Positions 1 through 11,910 of a DNA stretch of 64,000 nt are shown here, in pieces (within the stretch, counting starts at the first letter, position 1; every line of letters begins with the position of its first letter). A model generated the notes under the pieces. That model was not told the DNA's origin. It ran no database searches and was given only the letters and a program-made list of their open reading frames with translations. The DNA is from Vitellaria paradoxa (Eukaryota; Streptophyta; Magnoliopsida; Ericales; Sapotaceae), in contig CM034244.1 in assembly GCA_019916065.1 (NCBI GenBank), forward strand, positions 25,102,471 through 25,166,470, written 5' to 3'. Both the position numbers and the translations under genes were made by a program.

Positions 1-2055
1 GTCCAAACATTCGGTGAGTACTGTACTTATAAGAGAAGAACAAAACATAGAGACTAGTTTATTATGTCAGCAAAACATTGGTCGGAGTAGAGCAGAGATA
101 CCTTCCTATTGAGAAGCTAGTTTTGGCAGTAGTTGTTGTTTCGAGAAAACTATCACACTACTTTCTGGAATATCTAATCATAGTGGCCACCGAGCACCCA
201 CTCAAATCTATACTCAGAGAAACCAACCTTTCTAGTAGAATGGCGAAACAAGCGGTCAAACTCGATCATATGACATCAGCCTTATCCCCTAAACTAACAT
301 TAAAGCGCAGGCTCTTACAAATTTTGTGGCTGAGTTTGTCTCCCCCTTTGACGCAGACCAGTGCAATATGTCCGAGGCCATTGGTGAAGGAACTTAAGAG
401 ATCCAAGTGGATGGTACTGCAACAAAAGAAGGTTCCGAGGTTGGTATTGTATTAACTTCGCTAGATGCTTGTGTACAAGCATATTATAGAATTAAGGTTT
501 TGGGTGATGAACAAAGAAACCAAGTACGAAGCCATGATAATTGGGCTCAGGTTAGCTTTAGGGCAATATGCTTGTAGAATCATTCTGTCGTCAGATTCGC
601 AACTGGTCATTAACCAACTTAATTAAGGGGGAATACGAGGTACATGCATATAATATGGTAAAATATCACCAGCAAGCATGTTCACTAATTGAAAAGTTTG
701 ATACGGTGGAGCTTTGGATAATCGAAAGGAAAGAAAACAGTCAAGCAGATGGCTTAGCAACTTTACTAGCAGTCGAGTGACATGGTAATGCAAAAAACAT
801 CTTGGTGGAAAAGGCCTTTTCACCTAAGTATACAAGAATTAAAGCATGACATGTACACAATTCACCCTGTACTAAGTTGGATAGACCCAATCATCCAATA
901 CTTGAAGAAAAATGTGGTCCCATAGGACAAGAAGGAAGCCATCAAGATTAGGAGCAAAGCATCAAGATTTTGGTTATCCCCAGATCAGCAATTGTACAAA
1001 AAGTCATTCAGCGAGCTATATCTTCTCTACGTTCACCCTGACCAAGTGCTAGACATATTGAGAGAATTGCATGAAGGAAGTTGTGGTGCACACGCTGGGG
1101 GGCATTCAATGGCAGCCTGAGCAATGTCACGAGGATATTGGTGGCCTCACATGTAGAAAGATGCCATCCAATATTCTACCAAGTGTGACAAGTGTCAGAG
1201 GTTTGCACCAATCCCTCACTAACCCACTCAAGATTTGACTCTCTTGACTAGTCCATGGCCCTTCACCCAATGGGGACTGGACATAGTTGGACCACTACCT
1301 ATGGCTCTGGGAGGTTGGCGATGGCTACTAGCAGTAATAGACTATTTCACAATTTGGAGCATAATCACGACGTATGGAGTCCCATGGAGTTGGATCTCCA
1401 ATAATGGCATTCAATTTGACAGTAATACATTCAGGGAGTTCTACTCGGATTTGGGGATTCGCAACCATTACTCTACACCAGCCTATTTCTAAAGCAACAG
1501 CCAAGCCAAGATTTCTAATAAAACTATGCTGAATGGCATTAGGAAACGTTTGGAACAAGCAAAGGGCCGATGGGTGTAAAAGTTGCCAATTGTGTTACGG
1601 GCATACAGAACTACTCTATGCCAATCAATTGGAGAAACCCCGTTCTCACTGGCTTATGGAACAAAGGCGATTATACCATTGGAGATTGACATACCTATAA
1701 TCCAAAACTTAGCTTTTTTGCAACAAAGAAATAATGCAGCTCTTGAAAGAAATTTGGACCTACTTGATGAAAAGACGGAGTTCGCTCAGATCTGGATGGT
1801 TATTTATCAACAACAATTGAGAAAGTCGCGAAGCAAAAATGTATGAGCAAGGTCTTTCATTATTGGTGATCTCGTTCTTAGAAGAGTAATGTTGCCGACA
1901 AGAAACCCTACTAATGGAAAGCTTGGTCCAAATTGGGAAGCCCTTACAAAGTCATTGAAGTAGTGGGCAATGGGACCTACCAACTTGAAGACATGGAATG
2001 AAAAAAGGTCATAAGGCTGTGGAATGTCACCAACTTAAGGATCTACTATCATTAG
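1..2055 (+). pseudogene. Ty3/gypsy (Tat-lineage) pol remnant
   Basis: Decayed 3' half of a gypsy pol gene, entering the window already inside pol. Read in several frames it shows, in order: the end of the reverse transcriptase/first RNase H region (about 78-300, YLPIEKLVLAVVV then HPLKS and RMAKQAVKL); a second RNase H-like segment (about 470-780, ending ERKENSQADGLATLLAVE); the integrase zinc region (about 1060-1210, LHEGSCGAHAGGHS and CDKCQRFAP); the integrase core (1235-1560, SPWPFTQWGLDIVGPLP, then an aspartate-asparagine-glycine remnant); and the integrase C-terminal part to about 2054. Two RNase H segments between reverse transcriptase and integrase are a hallmark of the Tat (Ogre-like) lineage. 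At least four frameshifts and several stops break it, so it cannot encode an active enzyme. Lineage is inferred; the gypsy pol identity is firm. Confidence 0.85.
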
Positions 2056-2144
2056 AAACATCTGATGTAAAACTCTTGTTATGATTGATTAAACTTATAT
2101 TTCAAAAATCTGCATACTTGCAATGACTAACGCAAACACCTAGC

Positions 2145-2335
2145 ACAAAACCACGGATCAGCCACCTGGCCCACTCAGGTCAGCCATAGCCACACCTGGT
2201 GCAAGGCCACAGTTCAGCCACCTAACCTGCTCAGGTCTACCACAGCTATACTTTGCGAAAAGGCCACAGTTTGGCCACCTAACTAACTCAGGTCGGCCAT
2301 AATCATACCTGGCCAACTGCCACAACTTAACAATC
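2145..2335 (+). repeat. tandem repeat, ~57 bp, about 3 copies
   Basis: Three successive copies share the pattern cacag/cggatcagccacct, then ctcaggtc, then ccata/ccaca. They lie directly after the pol remnant. Tat/Ogre-type elements commonly carry variable tandem repeats in this 3' untranslated position. Confidence 0.7.
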
Positions 2336-2344
2336 TTGAATTAA

Positions 2345-2640
2345 TCATAAAAATGAAAGTAATACACTCCAGTTGGAAAGGAGTATGGTTCCACTTATGA
2401 CCATTTTAAGTTAAAAAACATGATACACTCTAGTTTAGACGCAGCACAGTTCCACTTATGATCATTTCAAGTTGTAAAACTAATGCGCTTCAGTTCAGAT
2501 GGAGCACGGTTCTACTTATATCCATTTTAAGTTACAAACCTAACACACTCTAGTCCGGACAGAACACGGTTCCACTTACGTCCATTTTGAGTTACGTTCC
2601 AGTTCGAGCACAATTCTACTTATGTTCATGTTAGGTTGTG
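2345..2640 (+). repeat. tandem repeat, ~60 bp, about 5 copies
   Basis: Copies share gttccacttatg, then ccattttaagtta, then acactc(c/t)agt. The cattt anchor falls near 2402, 2463, 2522 and 2582, with a shortened last unit. The sequence is unrelated by eye to the preceding 57-bp array. Confidence 0.75.
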
Positions 2641-2744
2641 AACTTAGGAGGACATGAACATAAGGAGGCTCCAACTTAAAAGTAATATAGGGGCTAGGTC
2701 GGGTAAGTTTTTATTAATTATTCTAATTATTGGTAGCCAAAGTG

Positions 2745-2965
2745 TTAAAGATTAGTTAAGTTATGATTACCAAATATTCACATGTTAGAGATCAGGTAAG
2801 TTGTGACTACTAGATATTCATAAGTGTTAGAGATCAGATAAGTTGTGATTACCAGATATCGCAAGTATTAGAGATCAGGTAAGTTGTGATTACCACATAT
2901 TCACAAGTGTTAAGAGATTGGGTAAGTTGTGATTACCAGATCGGGTAAGTTTTAGAACGGTCATG
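2745..2965 (+). repeat. tandem repeat, ~42 bp, 5 copies
   Basis: Copies share gttagagatcaggtaagttgtgattacc. The aagttgtga anchor falls at about 2758, 2798, 2840, 2881 and 2924, periods of 40-43 bp. Third independent array in the 3' region of the Tat-like element. Confidence 0.75.
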
Positions 2966-3259
2966 TTCTGATCTTTACCAACTATTAAACAACAGCCGTG
3001 TTCTAATCATCAATCATTAAAATAGAAAACTTTTAAACGTCAATGTTCAGATTACAAGAAAGCATAAAAGAGAGAGTATATACATTCATTAAAAAAGAGG
3101 GTCAACCCCCTGAAAGATACAAAGAGCAAAAGAAAAAAATATGTATATTATGGCCTGAGTTACAAGCTTATTTGTCCCCTTCTTTATCCTCATTAGCCAC
3201 CTTGCTCATTCCCTCCTAGCCATCTCTGACCTCGGTAGTCTAATCAACCTCCCGAGCTG

Positions 3260-4250
3260 CTTCTTCCCCAACTTGGGTTGATTAGGTTTCTTCATCTTCG
3301 TCTTCATTGGCCAAAGGGAAGAATTCAGGCTCGTTCTTCAGCCATTCGAATACTGTGCAAATGTCAGAGTCCGAGGGATGGTTAGAACCCAGCCATTTCA
3401 GTAGTACATGTTCGCCGTAATAAATACGACTTTTGGTAGTCATCACCAGCAGCCTTGTACCCTTCCGAATAGGCTTTCCGGTGCTTTTCTTGGACTTTGC
3501 TTTTAGCCTTGGCCGCCTTTTTATTGGCAATCTCGAAGCCTTTTTATATAGCGGCAAGGTCAACCTCGAGACACTTATTCTTCTCTAGGAGCTCTCGTTT
3601 TGGCCTGCAGGAAGAGAAAGTTGAAGTTAAAAAAAAATTAAGGAAGTTATCTGAACTTACCAGGAAGGAATATTGCACTGATTGGAAGAACTAAACCTTA
3701 TCAGCGAGGCCTCTGATTTGCTCTTGATCATTAGAGAATGTCACATTGTTTGCAATAGACATCGCAACACCCTGCTTAGAGATCGCTAAGTCTCTAGTTG
3801 TGATACCCTGTTACCGATCATAGGGTTGAGGATAGAATCCTCACCCTGCCGTGGCGCGGTAGGTTCGTTGTTGAATAAGATCAGTCAGCTATTGCTCGAA
3901 ATGTCTTCAACTGGGGCCAACCTTTCCTTTATTGATACCCTGTCACGTGCAGCCAGAGGCAAGGGTTGGGGCGGAGGTGGGATAGCCTTCTACCTTTTGC
4001 CAGCCTATTTCTTGCCCTTGTTGCTAGGGCCTTTTCTCATAACCGCCAGTAAGTTCCTCGGAGGTATCTTGTCCAAACTTGTAGACGGAGCAAAAGCAAT
4101 AGTGTCTTAGGGACATAGATAAAAAAATTCATAGAGTCGACCAGCTCATTGATTTGGCTCTCGTTGATGTCCAAAGGGAGGGCTGTGCAGCTCCTGTGCA
4201 TTGGTCTTATAGTCGAGAAGGACCGGGGTCGTCTAAGCAAGTCTCGATAG
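3260..4250 (-). pseudogene. antisense ORF remnant of the Tat-like element
   Basis: Minus-strand coding traces lie downstream of a plus-strand pol, a position where Tat/Ogre elements often carry an extra antisense ORF of unknown role. Visible pieces are a 93-codon open stretch (3282-3563) and, in another frame of the same strand, a lysine- and alanine-rich, coiled-coil-like stretch around 3440-3520 (KAAKAKSKVQEKHRKAYSEG). A further minus-strand piece near 4090-4190 contains LDINESQINELVDSM. Frameshifts and stops separate them. The function of this protein class is not established. Alternatively these could be chance open frames, but the position, orientation and helical lysine/alanine-rich composition favour the antisense-ORF reading. 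The element is cut at about 4255, where copia sequence begins, so no 3' LTR of the Tat-like element is visible. Confidence 0.5.
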
Positions 4251-4254
4251 TGTC

Positions 4255-7200
4255 CCCTCTCCCTTTGATTCCACATGTTGTAATCACATGTTCTCAAATT
4301 CTTCTTTATTTTCTTCTCGAAGATTTACACCTAACCTTCTTGTTATTAATGCTGTTGATGGTATTTCTATGAATGTCAGTCACGTAAGATCCATCACTAC
4401 CACAAATCTCTCCCTTTCCTATGTGTATCTTATACCTTCTTTTACACTAAATCTTATCTCTGTTGGTCAATTTATGACCTTGGGCTCATTGTTGTTTTCC
4501 CTTCTACTGGTTATGTTATACAGGATCCACATATGGGGCAGACTATTGGGATATGGCATAAACAAGGACGCTTTTTAAGCTCATTCACCTTCGAATGCCA
4601 CCTTCATCATCACCTACTTCAATTCAATTTATAGCCATAACTAGTGACCCCTTTTCACTCTATATTTGGCACTCCCATTTGGGTCATATCTCTTTAGGTC
4701 ATTTATATTTACTAATTTCTCATGGTCATTTAGGGTCTATTAAGTCAGAGAAGCTTAATTGTTTGTCTTGTCAACTTGAAAAATAACTAGCTTTACTTTT
4801 TCATATTAGTAATTCTATTTCTTTAGCACCTTTTGATCTTATTCATTTTGAGGTATGGGGACCTTCCCCCAATGCTACAATGGGAGGTTCAAAATATTTT
4901 ATAATTTTTGTGGATGGTTTTTCTCATTATACCTAGATATATTTATTACATAATCATTCACAATTACCTCAAATTTATTCTGAATTTGCAAAAATGATTG
5001 AAACCCAATTCTTTTGACCAATTAAAATTTTTTGATCTAACAATGCCATGGAATATAGAGAGTCTAGCTTCCTTTAATTCCTAAACTCACAAGGCACCAT
5101 TCCTCATCACTCTTGTCCTAGCACCTCCCAGCAAAATGGTCGAACTAAACATAAACATTGTCACATCCTTGACATTTCGTACCTCCTTATATCTTATCTT
5201 GTCTAAATGATTTTGGGGTGAAGCTGCTCTTACTCTTGTCTATACTATTAATCGTGTCCTTTCTCCTCTTTTGGGTAATATCTCTCCCCATGAAAAGCTT
5301 TATGGCCATTCCCCAACCTATACTAATCTTAGAGTCTTTAGGTGTGCTTATTTTGTTTTGTTACAACATCATGAACATTTTAAACTTGAACCTCGTTCAT
5401 ACCTATGTTGCTTCTTGGACTATGGTATTGAACACAATGGTTTGGGATCCTCTCTTTAAGTGTTTCCGTATCTCTCTTCATGTCATTTTTTGGGAATATA
5501 AAATGTTCTCATCCATGTCTTCTTTCCAACTTCCTTATTCTTCCACAATTTTTTTTTACTGATGCCTCTGTGGCGTTATTCCCTAATGCTGATGATGGTG
5601 ATGATGATTTACATAAGCTTCTTGTTCCTAACCATCCTGAACCTTCTGCTTCAGCTACTGATCCTGCACCTGAAACAGGTTCTCTTAACTCTACTGAGCA
5701 TAATTTACCTCTTGATTTACCACCTCCTCATCGCTTATCATGAGTAAGTGAACTTGCTATTCGTCTCTGTGATTACCATTGTTATTCTACTCTAATCTCC
5801 TATCACGAGACTCGCTCTTTTTGAAAGGCTAGCACTAACCCTCTTTGGCAACAAGCAATGAAGGAAGAATTACAAGCTCTAGAAAAGTTCTACACTTAGG
5901 ATTTGGTTGATTTTCCTCCAGGAAAGACTGCTATTAGCTCTAAGTGGGTCTACGAAAACAAAACTCGCCCTAATGGTATTATCGAGCATTATAAAGCTCG
6001 ACTGGTTGCACAAGGGTTTACATAGGAATATGGCATTGACTATGAGAAGACCTTTGCTCTAGTTGCTTAAGTCATTTCTTGTTCATAGTTTGATTGCAGT
6101 TGTAGCTTCTCATAATTGGAAACTTTCTCAAATGGATGTCAAAAATACTTTTCTCAGTGGTGATCTCACTGAGGAAGTGTTTATGTGTCCTCTACCAAGG
6201 TATTCTAACCCTTAACATCAGCTCTGCAAGCTTAATTGTGCCCTTTATGGTTTAAAGCAATCTCCCTGAGCTTGTTTTGTAAAGTTCAGTGCCACCATTA
6301 GTCGGTATCTATTTCTTGTCCTTATGATTCTACTTTATTCATTCGAAGAACTAACCACAGAGTCATCTTTCTTCTCTTATATGTTGATGACATGGTGATT
6401 ATAGGCGATGACTTATCTAATATTTCTGACATCAAATCCTTCCTCAGTTCTCAATTTGAAATAAAGGATCTTGGTCCACTCAGTTATTTTTTCGGACTTG
6501 ATTTTTCGTCTGACACCGATGGTTACTACCTCACTGCTTCAGATCTTCTTGCACATGCTGGTATTAGTGATAGCAAAACTGTTTCCACAACTTTGGAAAC
6601 TAATATACGGCTGACACCCTTAGATGGAACACCTCTTGCTGATTCTACACTCTACCGTCAATTGGTTGGAAGCCTTGTGTATCTCAATGTTACTTGCCCA
6701 GATATTGTTTTTGCAGTCCATTTAATTAGTTAGTTCATGACTGCTCCTCGTTCTACTCATTATGCTGCTGTGCTTCGTATTCTTTGTTATGTCAAGGGTA
6801 TCTTATTTCATTACCTTCACTATTCTGCTCATTCTTTTTGGAGTTTTGTGTATACGCTGATGTTGATTGGGCTAGAGATTCTACTGATCGTTAGTTCATC
6901 ACTGGCTTTTTATTTCTTTTTGGTCTTTTCCCTTATTTCTTGGCGCAGTAAGAAACAAACTCTAGTTGCTCACTCAAGCACTAAAACTGAATATCATACT
7001 CTTACAGACACTACTTAGAAGCTTCTTTGGCTTCACTAGTTTCTTGTTGATTTGGGTGTGTCTTCCCCTAATGCTATTACTATTCACTGTGACAATCAAA
7101 GCGCTATCCAAATTACTTATAAAGATGTCTTTCATGATTGCACTAAACATATTAAATTTGATTGTCACTTTATCTGCCAACATGTTACTCATGGTACTGT

Positions 7201-7321
7201 TCATCTCCAAGCTATCTCATCTGCAGACCAGACAGCAGACATTTTTACCAAGGCTCATCCTCCAGGACATTTTGTTGATCTCGTTTCCAAACTCAAACTA
7301 ATTAATGCTTTACCACCTTGA
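4255..7321 (+). pseudogene. Ty1/copia pol, 5'-truncated
   Basis: Copia polyprotein starting abruptly at the protease region (CCNHMFSNSSLFSS, where an active-site DSG is expected and DST is read), so gag and the 5' LTR are absent. Following in order are: protease tail with LIPSFTLNLISVGQ (4430-4480); the pre-integrase zinc region (4660-4786, WHSHLGH then CLSCQLEK); the integrase core (about 4800-5200, HFEVWGP, GTIPHHSCPSTSQQNGR); the integrase tail (SPHEKLYGHSPTYTNLRVF); reverse transcriptase (5850-6730) with KWVYENKTRPNG and an intact YVDD box (LLYVDDMVIIGDD, near 6376-6414); and RNase H (6940-7321) ending ADIFTKAHPPGHF and SKLKLINALPP. Many stops and frameshifts make it non-functional. The upstream junction with the Tat-like remnant carries no LTR. 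Confidence 0.9.
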
Positions 7322-7480
7322 GTTTGAGAGAAACTAGTAGTAGAGTTTGGGTAGACTTGTAGCAGTAAAGTTTGTCTTCTATTCTATTTCTACTTTGTAC
7401 CTCTATAAATAGGTTGCTTTTTCATTTTACATATACAGATTAATATACAGTTTTGTACACAATGTTTCCAACTTTTTCAT
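7322..7480 (+). mobile_element. degraded 3' LTR start of the copia element
   Basis: Immediately after the pol stop there is a purine-rich stretch (gtttgagagaaactagtagtag), then LTR-like sequence with a TATA-like box (ctctataaatagg near 7401). No clear LTR end or TSD could be found, so the right boundary is approximate. Confidence 0.5.
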
Positions 7481-8344
7481 TCATTTCTTTCTTTTATCAC
7501 CAATGATACCATAAAAGCCAAATAATGCCAAGTTAGCAAAAGTTTCATGAAAAGCACCGATTCAAGCCTAATGATATCATTGATGAGTAATATTTCACAA
7601 ACAAACATATACACAGTGGTTGTACAACTCAACACATCCCCCATAGGTTACCCAAGATCTAAACAATATCAATCCTCCTAATTGGAACATCTATCACTCT
7701 CCATTATTTGTATGAAAACATAAACATTTGAAAATATTTTAAAAAAGTTTCAAAAAACAACCCGAATATATGAAAATAAACAAAGAAGATTTATAAGTAT
7801 AAAATGAAACATATCCCAGTTGCTTTCTCATACTCAATTTGAGCTTGACCCAAAAACTAAAACGGCTCTTGTTCTTGACAGCTCCAAGAACCAAGCTGAC
7901 ACTTGGTTAGGGTCAGTTCTTTTGCGGGTCTAGTTAGAAAATCCTGCAACATCGCCTTCACTTAGAGACATCTAAATCTTTTTAGATTGAATGACTTGAG
8001 AGTATTTTATCTCTTTCGTAACCAGGATGCAATGACAGAACAGTAATGGTTTGTCTTTAAAAGGAGTTGTCAATTTGCTGTTCCTTATTGCTTGGCTATT
8101 GTTCAAGTGAAAATTCCACCCCCATTAACAACCCCACCCCAACCCCCTAAAAAAAGAGACAAAAGAAACTAAAAAAGAACTATTGTAAACTAATTAAGAT
8201 AAAATGAAGTGTCTTCAAAATAGTATAGAAATCAAAAGGTTAAGCAGGACCCTAGTTTCTCAACAACAGGAAACCAGATTGGATAATACAAGAGAAACAA
8301 AATGTAGAAAAGAACACATCATTTATTCCAAAAGTTAATTAAAA
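7481..8344. other. AT-rich non-coding stretch
   Basis: No gene, terminal repeat or coding remnant recognised. Part of it may be intron from the SMC3 fragment to its right, since that fragment's last exon ends in a GT donor pointing this way. Confidence 0.5.
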
Positions 8345-8352
8345 CAACAAAC

Positions 8353-8795
8353 CTTTTTCTTCATCGTAAGCAAAAAACCATGGCCACTTTGCACAAGCTT
8401 ATAAAATACTTCTTGAAAATGCTTGGCCACACCTTTGAAAGTGCACTCTATAGATTCATCCTTCCCTTGATCCAAAACAAAAATGAGTTCTATAATTTTT
8501 TGCCAAAATTCAAACCAAAACAAACTTGAACATGTTAGGACCATTTTTAGTTTATGTCACCAACTGTAACTTGGAAAGAAGACATCTAAATGACTACAAA
8601 TTCATTTCAAATACCTCATCACCCACATCCAACTTAGCTTGCCTTTTCTGGAGTTTTCTCGCTGTTTTGTGAAGTTTTCATATTGATCAAGTGCTTTTTT
8701 GTTTACATGGCTGAACAATTGTAGTTGTTCGTTGCACTTGTGAAGCATCTTTTGTAATTCTTTTATGTTTTTTCTTTTGTATTTGAAGTTTGCAA
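8353..8795 (-). pseudogene. SMC3: SMC3 (cohesin subunit) two-exon gene fragment
   Basis: Minus-strand fragment matching the C-terminal coiled-coil/head approach of the cohesin ATPase SMC3. Exon A (about 8795 down to 8615) reads NIKELQKMLHKCNEQLQLF, then SHVNKKALDQYENFTKQRE. A one-base frameshift follows, after which LQKRQAKLDVGDE continues in the next frame. A GT donor at 8614-8613 opens a 115-bp intron. Exon B (about 8499 to 8353) reads KIIELIFVLDQGKDESIE, then TFKGVAKHFQEVF, then LVQSGHG and TMKKK, and ends at a GT donor. The exon B acceptor reads CAA instead of CAG. Intron retention shows it derives from genomic DNA, not from a processed mRNA. I recognise no other SMC3 exon nearby, including the ABC signature region that should follow. 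It is a dead fragment, probably moved here by duplication or transposon capture. The SMC3 assignment is from memory of the family. Confidence 0.8.
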
Positions 8796-9640
8796 AGAGA
8801 ACAAATAAATTATTTAGTCACACTAAGTAGTATAATATAAAGCAAATACGACCGAATCGCCAAGTTAAATATTATACGAAGAAAAATAAAAGAAATAACA
8901 TACTTCAGCAATCAATTGTTGGCCTAACCTGCTTATGTATACTTATAGGTGGCAATATTAGATATAACATGAGAACACGACATGATGTTATTGAAAGAAA
9001 ACACAAACCTAACATGACACAAATATGTAAAATCTAAAATTAACACAATTTGATTTGATTTTGAAATAAATTAATGATTTGACATGTTCAATAAATGTTA
9101 TGATATTTAGGTATAGACATGAATCAACATGAATCGTCAACCCCAACATAACACAATATGATTGCCACCCCTATATATACTTCAGCATAGAATCACACAA
9201 TGCATCTCAAGAAGTCAAACATCACCAAATTTTCCTTTATCCAAAGGAGTTTTCCCTATTTCAATTTAACCACTACACAACCTAAGTTCTATGTCATCAA
9301 ATTATTTTGATAGATTAAACTAGCAATGAAATCCCTAGAATTGAATAACAACATTCACAAAATTGATGCAAGAAAACTAATTCTTAGGAGTAATAATGGC
9401 ACCAAGATTGTTGACATTAAATTCAAGTTTTTTTAGTGTTTAATAATCAAATAAAGGCCACCATCTATCTCATCCACAAAAACAAAAGTGTTGTCCCAAA
9501 TAGCAACACTAGAGGGGGAATGAATAGGGTTGCTTAAAAATTTTGCAAAAAAAAATTTCAACCCTAAAATAAAATATGTCAAGATGAAAATGATAGTTAA
9601 ATATGAATGCACCAAAAAAAATTATTCAATATTTGTGAAT
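8796..9640. other. AT-rich non-coding stretch
   Basis: No coding remnant, tandem repeat or transposon terminus recognised. The minus-strand 60-codon open frame at 9433-9615 is low-complexity and is not supported. Confidence 0.5.
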
Positions 9641-10900
9641 GAAGAGTGAGTGCTAGTGTTTGCAATAAATATAAAGAGAAAGGAAGAGAAGCAAACACAA
9701 TTGATTTATAGTGGTTCGGCTTCAATGTTGCCTACGTCCACTCCCCAAGGCCTTCCTTGAGATTTCTCCATACTTCTTTGAAGAGCTTATTACACACTAG
9801 CTTCCCAAGGTGCTAGAAACCTTTACCAAGTGATTTTATCCCCAAATCACTCACATAAGTCTCTCTCAAATAAAGTCTCTTGTTTTGGTTCTAACACTTG
9901 AACCAAAACCAACAAGAGCTCACCCAACTCTCACAAATTAAAAGGGCTTTAAATTTCCCTTTCTTACAACAACAATGATGAGTTTAAAACTCAATCAAAT
10001 CAAAAAGAAACTCTCACAAGTTGAATATGAAAGATGAATCACAAGTGTGAGAAGAAATCACTCTATGTTTGCAAAGTTATGGAATTTCATGTATCTCTTT
10101 GTAAGCATTTCTTTCTTGCGTTCATCCTCTTGAATCTGAGTTTGAGGCTCTATTTATAGATGGAAATCTCCAAATGGCCGTTGCTAAGTGAAAAGACACT
10201 TTTGCCCTTGAAAGAAATTGAATTTCCTTGCTTCCAATGCTGTCTTTCAGTTTCAAATTTTCTGAGATACATTTGTGACCCTTTTTCACCCCCATAACGT
10301 TCAAATTTGACATTATCTCAAAGTAAATACTTCGTAGATAAATAAGTCAGCTATCACATGTCAAATTTTGAGCTTCATTCAACTGCTAGATAGTCAAATA
10401 TGGCTTCTGACTCGAGACTAGCTTTTGATAGTTTTTTTGACATTCTGAATCTGTGTTTATAGTTTAAGCTTCTGTTTCACCATGATACTTTTAGAATTAG
10501 AAGAAATGTAAACTACAAAAGTTGTATCATTTTGAGTCTTCTTTTCACACACCAAAAATCAAAATTTTTAAAGCTGTAGAGTATGAGTTATGTCTCAAAA
10601 ATTAAGACTAGCTCCAGAATCCAGAATTAAAACCTTTTCTGTAATGACTAATATTCCAACTCATTTTTTGATATCTTAACTTCAGATCCAAAAACATTTC
10701 CCTTCGGTAAAGTTGTAGATATGGAAGTCTAGTTTATTATATTAAAATTTTATGAACATTGAACCGTTGGATCTTAAGATATCATCTATGTATTGACATA
10801 TGTCTGATTTCTCTGTTTACCCGAGTTAACCTCTAGTTCAAATCTTCATCTTACTTTGATTTTTATTACTCCCAACTTTGAAATTCCTTTATTCCTTCAT
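9640..10900. mobile_element. possible LTR-like remnant
   Basis: Contains gtggttcggc followed by cctacgtccactcccc, a motif I associate with plant LTRs. There is also a TATA-like tctatttatagatgg near 10149 and long stretches resembling LTR leader sequence. No TG...CA ends or TSD could be fixed. The call is weak and boundaries are arbitrary. Confidence 0.3.
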
Positions 10901-11382
10901 CAAAATTATGTGAAAATATCTAAAAAATAATATCAATCTATTATCTTGAATCTATCAAATGAATTGTAACATTTCTTACAATGTCTATTTGAAAATTAAT
11001 TGTGAAAATTTAATTCAATGTTTGTTATTATCAAAATCAATTATAAAACTAACTTTATAAACCTTGGGCCAACAAAAAGAATTAGAGGAAGATGATTTTA
11101 AGTTTGTATGGAATGATCATTTAACTGGCTTGTTATGTCTGTCATGTTTTGTCTATTCCACCTTGTTTGAAGGTTCCCAACCCTTCCTCTTGCAGTATCG
11201 TGTGCTCATCAATACTAAAAAAATACTATCCTTAATCACAAAAAAAAAAAAATGACTAAATAGAAAAAAAAAAGAAAAAATTATTCCATGCTAGCATCGT
11301 AAATACTTTCCCTTTTCCCTATTTTTTACAAAAAAAAAAAGCTTAAAGGATCTTTCAAAAATATAAAAATAGATCTTGGAAT
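10901..11382. other. AT-rich non-coding stretch with poly-A runs
   Basis: Nothing recognised beyond A-rich runs near 11240-11340. A 63-codon open frame at 11064 has no recognisable motif. Confidence 0.45.
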
Positions 11383-11771
11383 TGTTAGTGCATGAATCAT
11401 GACAGCAGAACTTTTCACAATATAAAGGGTGTGTTATTTTGTTCTCCATAAGCAGACTTGTTGGATAGGCTGTAGAGTTTTTCTCTGTCTTTCTTCTATT
11501 GAATTCTCAGTTGGATCTTTTTCTCCAATCTATGGAATAAAATTCACAATATAACTTGCATCCTTATCCTTAACCCTCTACCCTAGCAATACCTTCTGTC
11601 AGAAGGTTGTAAATATGCATTTGCTTAGTTTCCTATTATAGGAGATATGACTAGGGATTCAATTAGAGAGATTATTGGTTGTTTCTTGGTTTGTAAATCG
11701 CCATGTGGTTATAAATATACACTTAGAACCCTAAGGTGTAAAGCATTTTATTCAAACCTTATTTCTTCACA
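11383..11771 (+). mobile_element. probable copia 5' LTR
   Basis: Starts TGTTAGTG and ends TTCTTCACA, directly followed by a primer-binding site. A TATA-like ttataaatatac lies near 11709. The right end is well fixed by the primer site. The left end is the nearest plausible TG and is uncertain. Confidence 0.6.
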
Positions 11772-11783
11772 TGGTATTTGAGC
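11772..11783 (+). promoter_or_regulatory. primer-binding site (initiator tRNA-Met type)
   Basis: TGGTATTTGAGC, two changes from the consensus TGGTATCAGAGC complementary to plant initiator tRNA-Met. It marks the start of minus-strand DNA synthesis in the copia element. Confidence 0.75.
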
Positions 11784-11910
11784 AAAGATCCTAAAACTCT
11801 CTGTCTTCTTCCTCTAATTTGGGTTCTTGTGCTTGTATGAAGAAACACTAAACTTCTTTGTTTTTGTCTCCATCAAGAACCCCAAACCCTAATTAGATAT
11901 TATTCCAGCT

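Noticed and set aside
3497..3694. plus-strand 65-codon open frame
   Set aside because: It is the shadow of the minus-strand antisense ORF, which has the more protein-like, coiled-coil composition.
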